A stretch of DNA of 64,000 nt from JADKAC01 sp964492065 (GTDB lineage: Bacteria; Bacteroidota; Bacteroidia; Chitinophagales; BACL12): positions 1 through 64,000 of the forward strand of contig CAZBHH010000008.1 of NCBI GenBank assembly GCA_964492065.1. Direction: 5' to 3'. Below are positions 16,805 through 25,806 of the stretch, one piece after another (position 1 is the first letter of the stretch; each line of letters begins with the position of its first letter). The translations under genes were made by a program, and so were the position numbers. A model generated the notes under the pieces. The model saw only the letters and a program-made list of their open reading frames with translations, searched no databases and had not been told where the DNA came from.

Positions 16805-18184
16805 ATGCAATTCAAAACGATAATCGAGCCATTTCGCATTAAAATGGTAGAACCCGTTGCCATTACCACCGAAGCGCAGCGCATCGGGTATTTAAAGGAA
16901 GCGCATTACAATCCGTTCACCTTAAATGCCGAACATGTATTAATTGATTTTCTTACCGACAGCGGCACCTCGGCGATGAGCAACCGGCAATGGGCGGGCC
17001 TGTTGATGGGCGATGAATCCTATGCCGGGGCACAAAGCTGGAACCACATGTACAACACTATCTTCGATCTGACAGGGATGGAACACGTATTGCCCACGCA
17101 TCAGGGCAGGGCGGCCGAAAGAATTCTCTACTCCCACCTGGGCGGCCCGGGGAAGGTGTTTATCAGCAATACCCACTTCGACACGACGAGGGCAAACATA
17201 GAATTCGCCGGGGGGAAAGCAATAGATATCCCTTGCGAGCACGGAACGGATCCTACGGCAATTCTGCCCTTCAAAGGCAATATGGATACGGTGAAACTGG
17301 AAGCGCTGATTCGGGAATACGGCTCTACCAATATCGGGGCGGTAATTCTTACCGTGACCAATAACAGCGGCGGCGGACAGCCGGTGAGTATGGCCAATGC
17401 CAAAGAAATCAGCGCAATCTGCAAGGCGCATCAAGTGTTGTTCGTGCTCGATTGCTGCCGCATTGCCGAAAATGCGTACTTCATTAAGCACCGCGAAGCG
17501 GAATATGCCGACAGCAGCTATTTTGAAATTGCGCAGCAGATGTTTTCATTGGCTGATGCCGGCGTGATGAGCGCCAAGAAGGATGCACTGGTCAATATCG
17601 GCGGATTTTTAGCCCTGCGCAATAAAGCGCTGGCAGAAGCCTGTACCAACCTGCTGATTATTACCGAGGGCTTTGCCACATACGGCGGACTCGCCGGCCG
17701 CGATATGGAGGCTATCGCCATCGGGCTTAAAGAAGTTTTTGAACCGGACTACCTGCACTACCGCATTCGTAGCACCGCTTACCTCGGAGAAAAACTGCAC
17801 CAAATGGGCGTTCCCCTGATGCTACCCATCGGTGGCCACGCCGTGTATATCGACGCAAAATCTTTTTACCCGCATATTCCGCCGCACCAATATCCCGGGC
17901 AGGCCCTGGTTTGCGAATTATATAAAAAAGGCGGTGTGCGTGCCGTAGAAATCGGCTCGCTCATGTTTGGCAAATACGACAGCACGGGGCAACTGATACC
18001 CGCCGCAATGGAATTGGTGCGCCTCGCCATCCCGAGAAGAGTCTATACCCAAAGCCATATCGAATACGTGCTGGAGGTATTTGGCGAATTACTGAAGAAC
18101 AAAAACGCCGTAAAGGGTTACAGGGTGGTGGAAGAACCTAAATTCCTGAGGCATTTCACCTGCAAACTGGAGGAAATAGACTGA
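16805..18184 (+). CDS. tnaA: Tryptophanase
   Basis: PLP enzyme splitting L-tryptophan into indole, pyruvate and ammonia. The 459-aa length and motifs fit the tryptophanase/tyrosine phenol-lyase family: GDESYAGAQSWNHM, PTHQGRAAERIL, DCCRIAENAYFIK, and SAKKDALVNIGG with the PLP lysine. The C-terminal GGVRAVEIGSLMFG follows tryptophanase; tyrosine phenol-lyases have an Arg in this segment (MERG), so I call tryptophanase. A TACCTTAG element (16782-16789) 15 nt before the ATG is close to a -7 box. No tnaC-like Trp leader peptide is evident in the short upstream spacer. Confidence 0.93.
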   Translation: MQFKTIIEPFRIKMVEPVAITTEAQRIGYLKEAHYNPFTLNAEHVLIDFLTDSGTSAMSNRQWAGLLMGDESYAGAQSWNHMYNTIFDLTGMEHVLPTHQGRAAERILYSHLGGPGKVFISNTHFDTTRANIEFAGGKAIDIPCEHGTDPTAILPFKGNMDTVKLEALIREYGSTNIGAVILTVTNNSGGGQPVSMANAKEISAICKAHQVLFVLDCCRIAENAYFIKHREAEYADSSYFEIAQQMFSLADAGVMSAKKDALVNIGGFLALRNKALAEACTNLLIITEGFATYGGLAGRDMEAIAIGLKEVFEPDYLHYRIRSTAYLGEKLHQMGVPLMLPIGGHAVYIDAKSFYPHIPPHQYPGQALVCELYKKGGVRAVEIGSLMFGKYDSTGQLIPAAMELVRLAIPRRVYTQSHIEYVLEVFGELLKNKNAVKGYRVVEEPKFLRHFTCKLEEID

Positions 18185-18262
18185 GAGGGCAGCGGCAAAA
18201 CCCGTACTGGTATCAACTACCGGCAGCTTATTCCCGCCATGAATAGCGCATAAATGCCCTAT

Positions 18263-20542
18263 TTATCCGGCGTTTACTATGCTCAGTTTTGCAAACTTCA
18301 ACAACAGCTTCTTCTGGCCTGCCAGTTTAAAATCTATGGTAGCGATTTTGTTTTCGTTGGAGCCTTCCATTGCCACTATTTTTCCAAACCCGAATTTCTG
18401 ATGTTCCACCTGCATGCCGGTTTGGAGTTCGTGCGGTAATACCGGGGCAAATGCCTCAGAGGTGGTATGGACGAATTTCGGGTCGGGGCCAGATTGCTTC
18501 ACCACTTTCTGCGCCTGAATAATATTTTTCCCAAATGCATTGTCATTCCCCTTATATCCGGCGGCATTGTATCCGATGCGGTTGAGCAATTCTTCGGGCA
18601 GTTCTTCCAGGAATCGGCTGGGCTCACAGTAATCCAGGCTGCCGTATTTATAGCGTGTTGCCGCATGTGTCAGGGTGAGATTTTTTTCCGCACGGGTAAT
18701 GGCCACATAAAACAAGCGGCGTTCCTCTTCCAGTTCTTCCCTGGAGTTCAAACTTAAAATATTGGGGAATAAATTTTCTTCCAACCCGACAACGAATACA
18801 CTCTCAAACTCCAGTCCTTTTGCGGCGTGAATGGTCATCAGTTTCACCGTATCTTCATTGCCTTCTGTTTCATCGGCATCCGTCAGCAGGGAGACTTGTT
18901 GCAAATATGCCGACAGGCTCCGGTCGGTATCGGCTGTTTCGCCGGCCGGCGCAGGCGAAGAATTTTCCGGGTCGGAGAATTCTTTAATGCTGTTCAATAA
19001 CTCCTGTAAGTTTTCGTAACGGCTCAAACCTTCCACGCTCTGATCGTTGTACAGTTCGCTGAGAATACCTGTTGATTTAGCGATATGAGAGGCCACTTCA
19101 TACGCATCCTTTTTCTGCAGCATCGTTTGAAAACTCTTAATCATAATCACGAAATCGCCAATTGCCTTTCGTGCCGAAGGCGTGAACGGGAAGCGGTTAA
19201 TCTCTTCGGCAATCTCCCACAGTGAGCGCTCATTGTCGGCGGCGAAAACGGTGAGTTTCTCGAGCGATGTTTTCCCGATTCCCCGCACGGGATAATTGAT
19301 AATGCGCTTAAAGGCCTCCTCATCATCGGGATTGATTGTTATCTTTAAATACGCCAGCAAATCTTTTACTTCTTTGCGCTGGTAAAACGATATGCCTCCA
19401 TAAATGCGATAGGGAATATTCAGCCTGCGCAACCCCTCTTCAAACGCCCGCGATTGCGCATTGGTGCGATAGAGTATTGCAAATCCGTTATTGGGAATAT
19501 GATCCCGCATGCGCTGCTCAAAAACAGCGTCTGCCACCATGCGCCCCTCTTCATTATCGCTCATGGCACGCATCACCTGGATTTTACTGCCATCGGCATT
19601 CTCCGTCCATATTTTTTTTGCCAGTTGCGATTTATTTTTCGATATGATGCTGTTAGCGGCCTCTACAATGACTTTTGTGCTGCGGTAATTTTGTTCGAGC
19701 CTGAAAATTTTTACTTCCGGAAAGTCTTTTTCGAAGTTGAGGATATTTAAAATATTCGCCCCCCGGAATGCGTAAATACTTTGCGCATCATCGCCCACTA
19801 CGGCAATATTCTGAAATACATCAGCCAGCCGGCGCACGATGGCGTATTGCAGGAAATTCGTATCCTGGAATTCGTCGATCAGCACATACTTAAACTGGTG
19901 CTGATATTTATACAAGGTTTCCGGATTGCTATCCAACAACTCGAAAGTCTTCAACAGCAAATCGTCAAAGTCCATTGCCCCGGCACGAAAGCACCGCCTG
20001 GCATATTCGGTATATATCTCGCTCAATTTCGGTCGCCCGCTCGTTTCATCTTCATTGATTAAGTCCGACTGCAATGCGTATTGGGTGTGATTAATTAAAT
20101 TATTTTTTGCCAGCGAAATCCGGTAGTACACATATCCCGGCTTATACAATTTATCGTTTAAGCCCATTTCTTTCACAATAGCCTTTACCAGGTTTTTTGA
20201 ATCGTCGGCGTCGTAAATACTGAAATCGGAAGTGTAGCCGATTTTAGCTGCTTCGCGGCGCAGTATCCGGGCAAAGGTGCTGTGAAAGGTACCCATCCAC
20301 AGGCTGCGGGCATCTTTTCCCTGCAATTGCTCTATGCGGTTTTTCATTTCCCTGGCCGCCTTATTTGTAAAGGTGAGGGCGAGAATGCCAAAGGGATCAG
20401 CGCCTTCGTGTAACATATGGACGATGCGATAGGTGAGCACACGGGTTTTCCCGGATCCCGGGCCGGCAATTATCATTACCGGGCCGGCAGTCTGCAGTAC
20501 CGCCTGTCGCTGCGATTCATTCAATTCGTCCAGAAAACTCAT
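18263..20542 (-). CDS. ATP-dependent DNA helicase, UvrD/PcrA type
   Basis: A 759-aa superfamily 1A helicase that unwinds DNA 3' to 5' in repair and replication restart. Motifs in order: Q-motif LNESQRQAV, Walker A AGPGSGKTR (about residues 27-35), motif Ia TFTNKAAREM, motif II VLIDEFQDTN, motif III GDDAQSIYAFRGA, motif IV EQNYRS, motif V LMTIHAAKGLEF, and motif VI YVAITRAEK. A Tudor-like C-terminal domain (MQVEHQKFGFGKIV) is present, as in PcrA. The start follows the conserved MSFLDELNESQ. It is convergent with tnaA. Confidence 0.96.
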   Translation of the reverse strand: MSFLDELNESQRQAVLQTAGPVMIIAGPGSGKTRVLTYRIVHMLHEGADPFGILALTFTNKAAREMKNRIEQLQGKDARSLWMGTFHSTFARILRREAAKIGYTSDFSIYDADDSKNLVKAIVKEMGLNDKLYKPGYVYYRISLAKNNLINHTQYALQSDLINEDETSGRPKLSEIYTEYARRCFRAGAMDFDDLLLKTFELLDSNPETLYKYQHQFKYVLIDEFQDTNFLQYAIVRRLADVFQNIAVVGDDAQSIYAFRGANILNILNFEKDFPEVKIFRLEQNYRSTKVIVEAANSIISKNKSQLAKKIWTENADGSKIQVMRAMSDNEEGRMVADAVFEQRMRDHIPNNGFAILYRTNAQSRAFEEGLRRLNIPYRIYGGISFYQRKEVKDLLAYLKITINPDDEEAFKRIINYPVRGIGKTSLEKLTVFAADNERSLWEIAEEINRFPFTPSARKAIGDFVIMIKSFQTMLQKKDAYEVASHIAKSTGILSELYNDQSVEGLSRYENLQELLNSIKEFSDPENSSPAPAGETADTDRSLSAYLQQVSLLTDADETEGNEDTVKLMTIHAAKGLEFESVFVVGLEENLFPNILSLNSREELEEERRLFYVAITRAEKNLTLTHAATRYKYGSLDYCEPSRFLEELPEELLNRIGYNAAGYKGNDNAFGKNIIQAQKVVKQSGPDPKFVHTTSEAFAPVLPHELQTGMQVEHQKFGFGKIVAMEGSNENKIATIDFKLAGQKKLLLKFAKLSIVNAG

Positions 20543-20678
20543 GGCCTAAAGTTAAGAGAATACCGATTGTGATAATTTATTCATAATGCCACACCCTGTT
20601 GAAAATTCCGGAGCGATTAAAACTTGTTAAAAATTCGCATATTAAAAACGCAATTTATGTTCTCCGCTTTTCCTTGAC

Positions 20679-20686
20679 TAACTTTG
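20679..20686 (+). promoter_or_regulatory. -7 promoter box for the tolC-type gene
   Basis: TAACTTTG matches TAnnTTTG and ends only 9 nt before the ATG at 20696, implying a near-leaderless transcript. No -33 TTTG is visible, so this is tentative. Confidence 0.35.
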
Positions 20687-20695
20687 ACTTGTACT

Positions 20696-22042
20696 ATGAA
20701 GTTCAATACCCTTATGCTGGGAGCGCTGCTACTGCTCTCCTGCCAGGTAAAATCGCAATCCAAACAGTTGAGCCTGGAAGAATGTGTCGCCATGGCATTA
20801 GAGAGAAATATTACCTTAATGCAGGGGGAAGCAGGTGTACAAATGGGAGAAAATGCAGTGAGGCAAAGTAAATTGCTCTTATTGCCCAACCTGAATTTCA
20901 GCACCAATTACTTTTGGAGTTTCGGCAGGGGTATCGATTACACCTCTAATATTTACGTTACGCAGAATTTTGCAAACAACGACTACAATTTATCCTCATC
21001 CATGTCCCTGTTTAAAGGCGGCATTACAAATAATACGATAAAAAAAACAAGTGTGGACCTGGAGGTAAGCAAGCTGAACCAGCAGGCAAATATTGAATTT
21101 ATAAAACTGAACACACTGCTGGGATACTTGCAGATCATGTACAGCCGGGAGCAGTTAAAAATTGCGCAGGATAAACTCGCATTATCACGTGAGCAGCTCG
21201 AGAATTCACAAAAAGCCTTTGATGCCGGCTCTATCCCCGAGGGCAATTTATTTACGCTTGAATCGCAAATCGCCGCCAATGAACTGGAGGTGGTAAATGC
21301 CGAAAACACATTGAAGCTCGCCTATACAGATATGAAAAACCTGTTACAGATGGAAGCCGGCGAGTCGTTTGAAATCATTTACCCCGATATTCAAACATTT
21401 GAAAGTGCGCTCGTCGCAGAAATCCCGGCATTGCAATTCGTCATTGAGGAAGCCATCCGCACCCAGCCCAACATTCAGAAGTACGATTACCTGTTGCAGA
21501 GCAAGGAACTGAGTATAAAAATTGCACAGGGCTACGGCATGCCGTCGCTGAATCTGGTTGGAGGAATATTTTCCACTTACTCCAGCGCAACGGCATTATT
21601 CCCGGGTATTGAACCCGACCCTTACGGCGATCAGATTAAAAATAATTTCGGACAGTCTGTCGGCCTGACGCTGAGCATCCCGATTTTTAATAACGGGCAG
21701 GTGCTTTTGAATAAGCAGCAAGCCGAATTAGATTACATGACCACTGAATTACAGGAGAAAATCGACATCAACGAGTTGAAGAAAAATGTCGTGGAAGCCT
21801 ATACCGGGCTCGAAGCGGCAGGGGCCACCTACCAGGCAGCAGTTAAAAGTGTGGCGGCGGCACAAAAGTCGTTCGAGTACGAACAAAAGAGATTTAATGT
21901 CGGCCAATCGACTCAACTGGATTTTATTACGGCAACCAATGCATTGACACAAGCCGAGACGACCTTGCTCTCGGCTAAATACGATTATATTTTTAAAAGC
22001 AAAGTAATTGATTATTATATGGGCAAACCCCTTGGGTTTTGA
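20696..22042 (+). CDS. TolC-family outer membrane efflux protein
   Basis: Outer-membrane factor of a tripartite export system (448 aa, normal length). The signal peptide is MKFNTLMLGALLLLSCQVKS, and its SC could be a lipobox. The two OEP repeats are visible as long helical coiled segments around residues 120-200 and 330-420 (SREQLENSQKAFDAGSIPEG; SFEYEQKRFNVGQSTQLDF), with beta-barrel strands between. I start at 20696, not at the TTG at 20684. The adaptor gene follows 14 bp later. Confidence 0.93.
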   Translation: MKFNTLMLGALLLLSCQVKSQSKQLSLEECVAMALERNITLMQGEAGVQMGENAVRQSKLLLLPNLNFSTNYFWSFGRGIDYTSNIYVTQNFANNDYNLSSSMSLFKGGITNNTIKKTSVDLEVSKLNQQANIEFIKLNTLLGYLQIMYSREQLKIAQDKLALSREQLENSQKAFDAGSIPEGNLFTLESQIAANELEVVNAENTLKLAYTDMKNLLQMEAGESFEIIYPDIQTFESALVAEIPALQFVIEEAIRTQPNIQKYDYLLQSKELSIKIAQGYGMPSLNLVGGIFSTYSSATALFPGIEPDPYGDQIKNNFGQSVGLTLSIPIFNNGQVLLNKQQAELDYMTTELQEKIDINELKKNVVEAYTGLEAAGATYQAAVKSVAAAQKSFEYEQKRFNVGQSTQLDFITATNALTQAETTLLSAKYDYIFKSKVIDYYMGKPLGF

Positions 22043-22056
22043 TAAAAATATTTTAA

Positions 22057-23343
22057 ATGAAACTAATTAAAATTTTAGGGGCAGTTGTAATCGTACTGAT
22101 TGTGGTAGCGATAATCGGCCGCAACAAGGGTTGGTTTGGTTCATCATCCGGCATCGCCGTTGAGACCGATACCGCCGCCATACGGGATATCCTGGAAACC
22201 GTTACCGCCAGCGGAAAAATTTACCCGTATTACGAGGTGAAGATCAGCGCAGAAATTTCGGGCGAAATTGTCGAGTTACCGGTACATGAAGGCGACTATG
22301 TGCGGACGGGTCAATTGTTAGTGCGCATAAACCCTGATTTATATCAAAGCCAGGTAGCCCAGGCGCAGGCGGGGTTAAACAATGCCAAAGCAAACCTTGC
22401 CTCCACTCGTTCGCAATTAGTACAGGCCAATTCATCACTTGAAAATGCGACGCTGAGTTATAACCGCAGCAAACAGCTCTACGAAGAAAAAGTAATTTCC
22501 AAAGCGGAATACGAACAGGCAGACCTCGCCTTCAAAAATGCACAAGCGCAATACGAAATGGCACAACAATCGGTCTATGCCGCCGAGTTTACAGTGAAAA
22601 GCGCCGAAGCGGCGCTCAAGGAAATGCAGGACAACCTGAAGCGCACGGCCATTTATGCGCCGATTGACGGGACGGTATTCGGATTGAGTAAAAAAATCGG
22701 CGAGAAAGTATTGGGTACCATCCAGATGAGCGGGGATGTGCTGATGAGTATTGCCGATTTGTCGAATATGGAAGTACAGGTTGATGTCAGCGAAAACGAC
22801 GTATTGCGCCTGAGTTTAAACGACACAGCCGAAATCGATGTGGACGCCTATCTCAACCGCAAATTCAAAGGCGTGGTAACTCAAATTGCCAACTCGGCCG
22901 GCGAGACGGGATTGGCGGCAATGAGTACCGAGCAGGCGACAAATTTCAAGGTTAAAATAAAAATACTCCAGGATTCCTATGCCGATATTATGCCGGCGAA
23001 CAAACAGGATAAATATCCCTTTTATCCCGGCATGAGCGCAACGGTAGATGTAAGGACGAAAATTGAAAAAAATACGCTGAGCATTCCCATTGGGGCGGTA
23101 ACGACAAAAGAAGATTCTTTAAGGCCCGGCGAATTGCAGGAAATAACCTTTCGCATCGTCAATGACACCGCCCGGCAGGTGGTTATTAAAACAGGTATCC
23201 AGGACGATAATTTCATTCAGGTGATCGATGGATTACAGGCGGGAGAGGAAATAGTCAGCGGCCCCTACAATACGGTTAGCGCTATTTTAAAAGACGGCGA
23301 TTTGGTAAAACGGGAAAAGAACAGCGATAGCAGTAAGAAATAA
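22057..23343 (+). CDS. Periplasmic adaptor subunit (HlyD/MacA/AcrA type)
   Basis: A 428-aa membrane-fusion protein linking an inner-membrane pump to the TolC partner encoded just upstream. It has one N-terminal membrane anchor (IKILGAVVIVLIVVAIIG), a lipoyl half-motif (SAEISGEIVELPVHEGDYVRTGQL, read in two parts), a long coiled-coil hairpin at about residues 100-190 rich in A/Q/N, the second lipoyl half (IYAPIDGTVFGLSKKIGEKV), and barrel and membrane-proximal domains. Architecture suggests an ABC-type (MacA-like) partner, but no pump gene follows: the next gene is convergent rnc. Confidence 0.92.
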   Translation: MKLIKILGAVVIVLIVVAIIGRNKGWFGSSSGIAVETDTAAIRDILETVTASGKIYPYYEVKISAEISGEIVELPVHEGDYVRTGQLLVRINPDLYQSQVAQAQAGLNNAKANLASTRSQLVQANSSLENATLSYNRSKQLYEEKVISKAEYEQADLAFKNAQAQYEMAQQSVYAAEFTVKSAEAALKEMQDNLKRTAIYAPIDGTVFGLSKKIGEKVLGTIQMSGDVLMSIADLSNMEVQVDVSENDVLRLSLNDTAEIDVDAYLNRKFKGVVTQIANSAGETGLAAMSTEQATNFKVKIKILQDSYADIMPANKQDKYPFYPGMSATVDVRTKIEKNTLSIPIGAVTTKEDSLRPGELQEITFRIVNDTARQVVIKTGIQDDNFIQVIDGLQAGEEIVSGPYNTVSAILKDGDLVKREKNSDSSKK

Positions 23344-23366
23344 ATTGTAAGGGGGCACACACTGTC

Positions 23367-24089
23367 TTATTCAATTACGACTTCGAGGATTCGGCAGGCA
23401 CGCTCCGATGCTTTTTGCTCGGCTCTTTTTTTGCTGAAATCGCTATCTTCAGTAACCAGCGCACCGTCAACAAACAAGCCCATGCGGTACCACTTCTTGC
23501 CGTTGACATTTTTTTCCTCCAGCATTTCGTACTTCGCTTCTTTGCCGTTCTTCTGTGCCCATTCAATAATTTTACTCTTGAAATTGTAAATGGTCACTTC
23601 CAATTCCTCAATTTCAAAATGATTCTTGAGAATTTGATTTTTGAAGAAGACGTATGCCGGCCAATACCCGCGGTCGATGTACAAGGCGCCTACCAATGCT
23701 TCCAGCGCATTGCCCAGCACGGAGCTCTTGGACAAATCGCCGCCGGTGCGCCGCATTTGCAACATTTCCGCCAGGCCGATCTTCATAGCCACCCGGTTGA
23801 GTTGTTCCCGGCTTACAATTTTAGAGCGCATCTCGGTGAGAAAGCCCTCCGGTTTATAGGGATATTTTTTAAACAGGTAGTCGGCAATGACCAGGTCTAT
23901 TACGGCATCACCCAATAACTCGAGCCTTTCATTGTTCATATGCACGCTGTTGTGGATGGAACTGTGCTGAAATGCGAGGTGGTAGATGGCTATATTCTTC
24001 GGGGTATTGTCGGTGATAGACTTTATCTTGCGACAGAAGGAACGGTCGTCAGAAAAATACAGGTTATAAATTTTTCTGAAGGGAAACAA
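23367..24089 (-). CDS. rnc: Ribonuclease III
   Basis: Double-strand-specific endoribonuclease for rRNA and mRNA processing (240 aa). It shows the signature NERLELLGDAVIDLVIADYL with the catalytic acidic residues, EALVGALYIDRGY as the second catalytic cluster, and a C-terminal dsRNA-binding domain ending KKRAEQKASERACRILEVV. The start is a TTG at 24089, 6 bp after the fabF stop; no ATG lies before the catalytic motif. It is the third gene of the acpP-fabF-rnc cluster, an order known from many bacteria. Confidence 0.95.
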   Translation of the reverse strand: MFPFRKIYNLYFSDDRSFCRKIKSITDNTPKNIAIYHLAFQHSSIHNSVHMNNERLELLGDAVIDLVIADYLFKKYPYKPEGFLTEMRSKIVSREQLNRVAMKIGLAEMLQMRRTGGDLSKSSVLGNALEALVGALYIDRGYWPAYVFFKNQILKNHFEIEELEVTIYNFKSKIIEWAQKNGKEAKYEMLEEKNVNGKKWYRMGLFVDGALVTEDSDFSKKRAEQKASERACRILEVVIE

Positions 24090-24095
24090 ACAATT

Positions 24096-25343
24096 CTATA
24101 ATTTTTTAAAGATAACAGAAGCATTGTGACCGCCAAAGCCGAACGTATTACTCAGGGCGACGTCGATATTTCTCTCTTGCGCCGCATTAAAGGTGAGATT
24201 TAATTTCGGGTCAAAAGCGGGATCATCCGTAAAGTGGTTAATGGTCGGCGGTACGATATTGTACTTCATGGCGAGGATACTGGCAATAGCTTCAATTGCA
24301 CCGGCGGCTCCCAACAAATGGCCGGTCATGCTCTTTGTCGAACTGATATTCATCTTATAGACGGCATCGCCGAAAATTTCCTGTATTGCCTTGATTTCCT
24401 GGGGATCGCCGAGCGGTGTGGAAGTGCCGTGGACATTGATATAGTCGATATCATTCACCGTCATACCCGCATCACGCAGGGCATTTTTCATTACCAATTG
24501 CGCCCCCAGCCCTTCGGGGTGCGGCGCCGTCATGTGATAAGCGTCTGCGCTCATACCGCCGCCGGCCAGTTCGCAATAGATTTTTGCGCCTCTGTTTACG
24601 GCGTGTTGGTATTCCTCCACAATGATGCAACCGGCGCCTTCGCCCAATACGAAGCCGTCGCGGTCTAAATCAAAAGGACGGGAAGCTGTTTGTGGGTTGT
24701 CATTGCGTTCGCTCAGCGCTTTCATCGCATTAAAGCCACCCACACCCGATGCGGTAACGGCGGCTTCGGAACCGCCGGCGACAATGATCTCAGCTCTTCC
24801 GAGCCGGATGGAGTCGCAGGCGCAAATTAATGCATGCGTAGAAGAAGCGCAAGCCGAGACCGTGGCGTAATTGAGCCCGCGGTAACCGTAGCGTATCGAG
24901 ATAGTGCCGGCGGCAATATCGCTGATCATCTTCGGGATGAAAAACGGGTTGAACCGCGGAGTACCGTCGCCCTTCGCATAATAGGAAACTTCCTCTTCAA
25001 AGGTCTTAAGTCCCCCGATTCCGGATGCCCATATAACGCCTATCCTTTCCTTATTGACGTCGGTATCTGCCAGCCCGGCATCCCGCACGCCCTCATCGGT
25101 GGCGGCAAGTGCATAATGCAGGTAAGGGTCCATCCGCCGCACCTCTTTTTTGTCAATAACCGTTGTCGGGTCAAACCCTTTTACTTCACAGGCAAAACGG
25201 GTTTTAAAGAGTGTGGCGTCAAACCGGGTAATAAAGTCCGCTCCACTTCTGCCGGCAACAAGCCCCTCCCAGTAAGAGGCGACAGAATTGCCAAGTGGAG
25301 TCAATGCTCCCAACCCGGTAACCACAACTCTTCGCAATGTCAT
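24096..25343 (-). CDS. fabF: 3-oxoacyl-[acyl-carrier-protein] synthase II
   Basis: Condensing enzyme of fatty-acid elongation, using malonyl-ACP (415 aa, full length). The thiolase fold residues are present: active-site Cys in VSACASSTHA, first His in NVHGTSTPLGD, and second His in SMTGHLLGAAGA, with the preceding KS lysine. FGFGGHN near the C-terminus is also typical. It lies 13 bp behind acpP and 6 bp before rnc in one operon. Confidence 0.98.
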   Translation of the reverse strand: MTLRRVVVTGLGALTPLGNSVASYWEGLVAGRSGADFITRFDATLFKTRFACEVKGFDPTTVIDKKEVRRMDPYLHYALAATDEGVRDAGLADTDVNKERIGVIWASGIGGLKTFEEEVSYYAKGDGTPRFNPFFIPKMISDIAAGTISIRYGYRGLNYATVSACASSTHALICACDSIRLGRAEIIVAGGSEAAVTASGVGGFNAMKALSERNDNPQTASRPFDLDRDGFVLGEGAGCIIVEEYQHAVNRGAKIYCELAGGGMSADAYHMTAPHPEGLGAQLVMKNALRDAGMTVNDIDYINVHGTSTPLGDPQEIKAIQEIFGDAVYKMNISSTKSMTGHLLGAAGAIEAIASILAMKYNIVPPTINHFTDDPAFDPKLNLTFNAAQERNIDVALSNTFGFGGHNASVIFKKL

Positions 25344-25356
25344 CTATAAGCGGGAT

Positions 25357-25593
25357 TTACTTTACGTGTTCTTCCAGGTAAGTGATCGCATCGCCTACGG
25401 TAGTGATACCCTCAGCTTGTTCGTCAGGAATGGAGATATTGAATTCCTTCTCAAACTCCATGATGAGTTCCACAGTGTCCAGGGAGTCCGCACCTAAATC
25501 ATTAGTAAAACTCGCTTCGGGAACTACTTCATTTTCGTCAACGCCTAATTTGTCAACGATAATTTTCTTTACTTTTTCAGCAATTTCTGACAT
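25357..25593 (-). CDS. acpP: Acyl carrier protein
   Basis: Carries growing acyl chains on 4'-phosphopantetheine attached to the Ser of GADSLDTVELIM. At 78 aa, acidic and four-helical, it is a standard ACP. The longer frame to 25668 is rejected, because MSEIAEKVKKIIVDKLGV is the conserved N-terminus. A near-consensus -7 element, TTACTTTG (25633 to 25626, one mismatch), lies upstream. It is the first gene of the acpP-fabF-rnc operon. Confidence 0.98.
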   Translation of the reverse strand: MSEIAEKVKKIIVDKLGVDENEVVPEASFTNDLGADSLDTVELIMEFEKEFNISIPDEQAEGITTVGDAITYLEEHVK

Positions 25594-25783
25594 TTTTTTC
25601 AGTATTAGATTTTTAAAATAAAGTGCAAAGTAAGCGAGAGATATGTATTTATGCAAATACCCCGGCAATGGCCGGATGCCGCCTTGCCCGAAATAGCGCT
25701 CCGGTTTTGTGGATTCATCACTGCAAAGCAGGCCATTGAGGCATTCAATCCGGTGAATAATTACTGCATCGGAAATTCCTGTT

Positions 25784-25791
25784 TACTTTTG
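25784..25791 (+). promoter_or_regulatory. -7 promoter box for the transketolase N-subunit gene
   Basis: TACTTTTG matches TAnnTTTG and ends 15 nt before the ATG at 25807. This supports that start over the in-frame ATG at 25651. No clear -33 element is visible. Confidence 0.45.
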
Positions 25792-25806
25792 TGCCAAACT
25801 GAAAAA

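Noticed and set aside
24234..25349. Several plus-strand frames of 80-171 aa
   Set aside because: They are antisense shadows of fabF.
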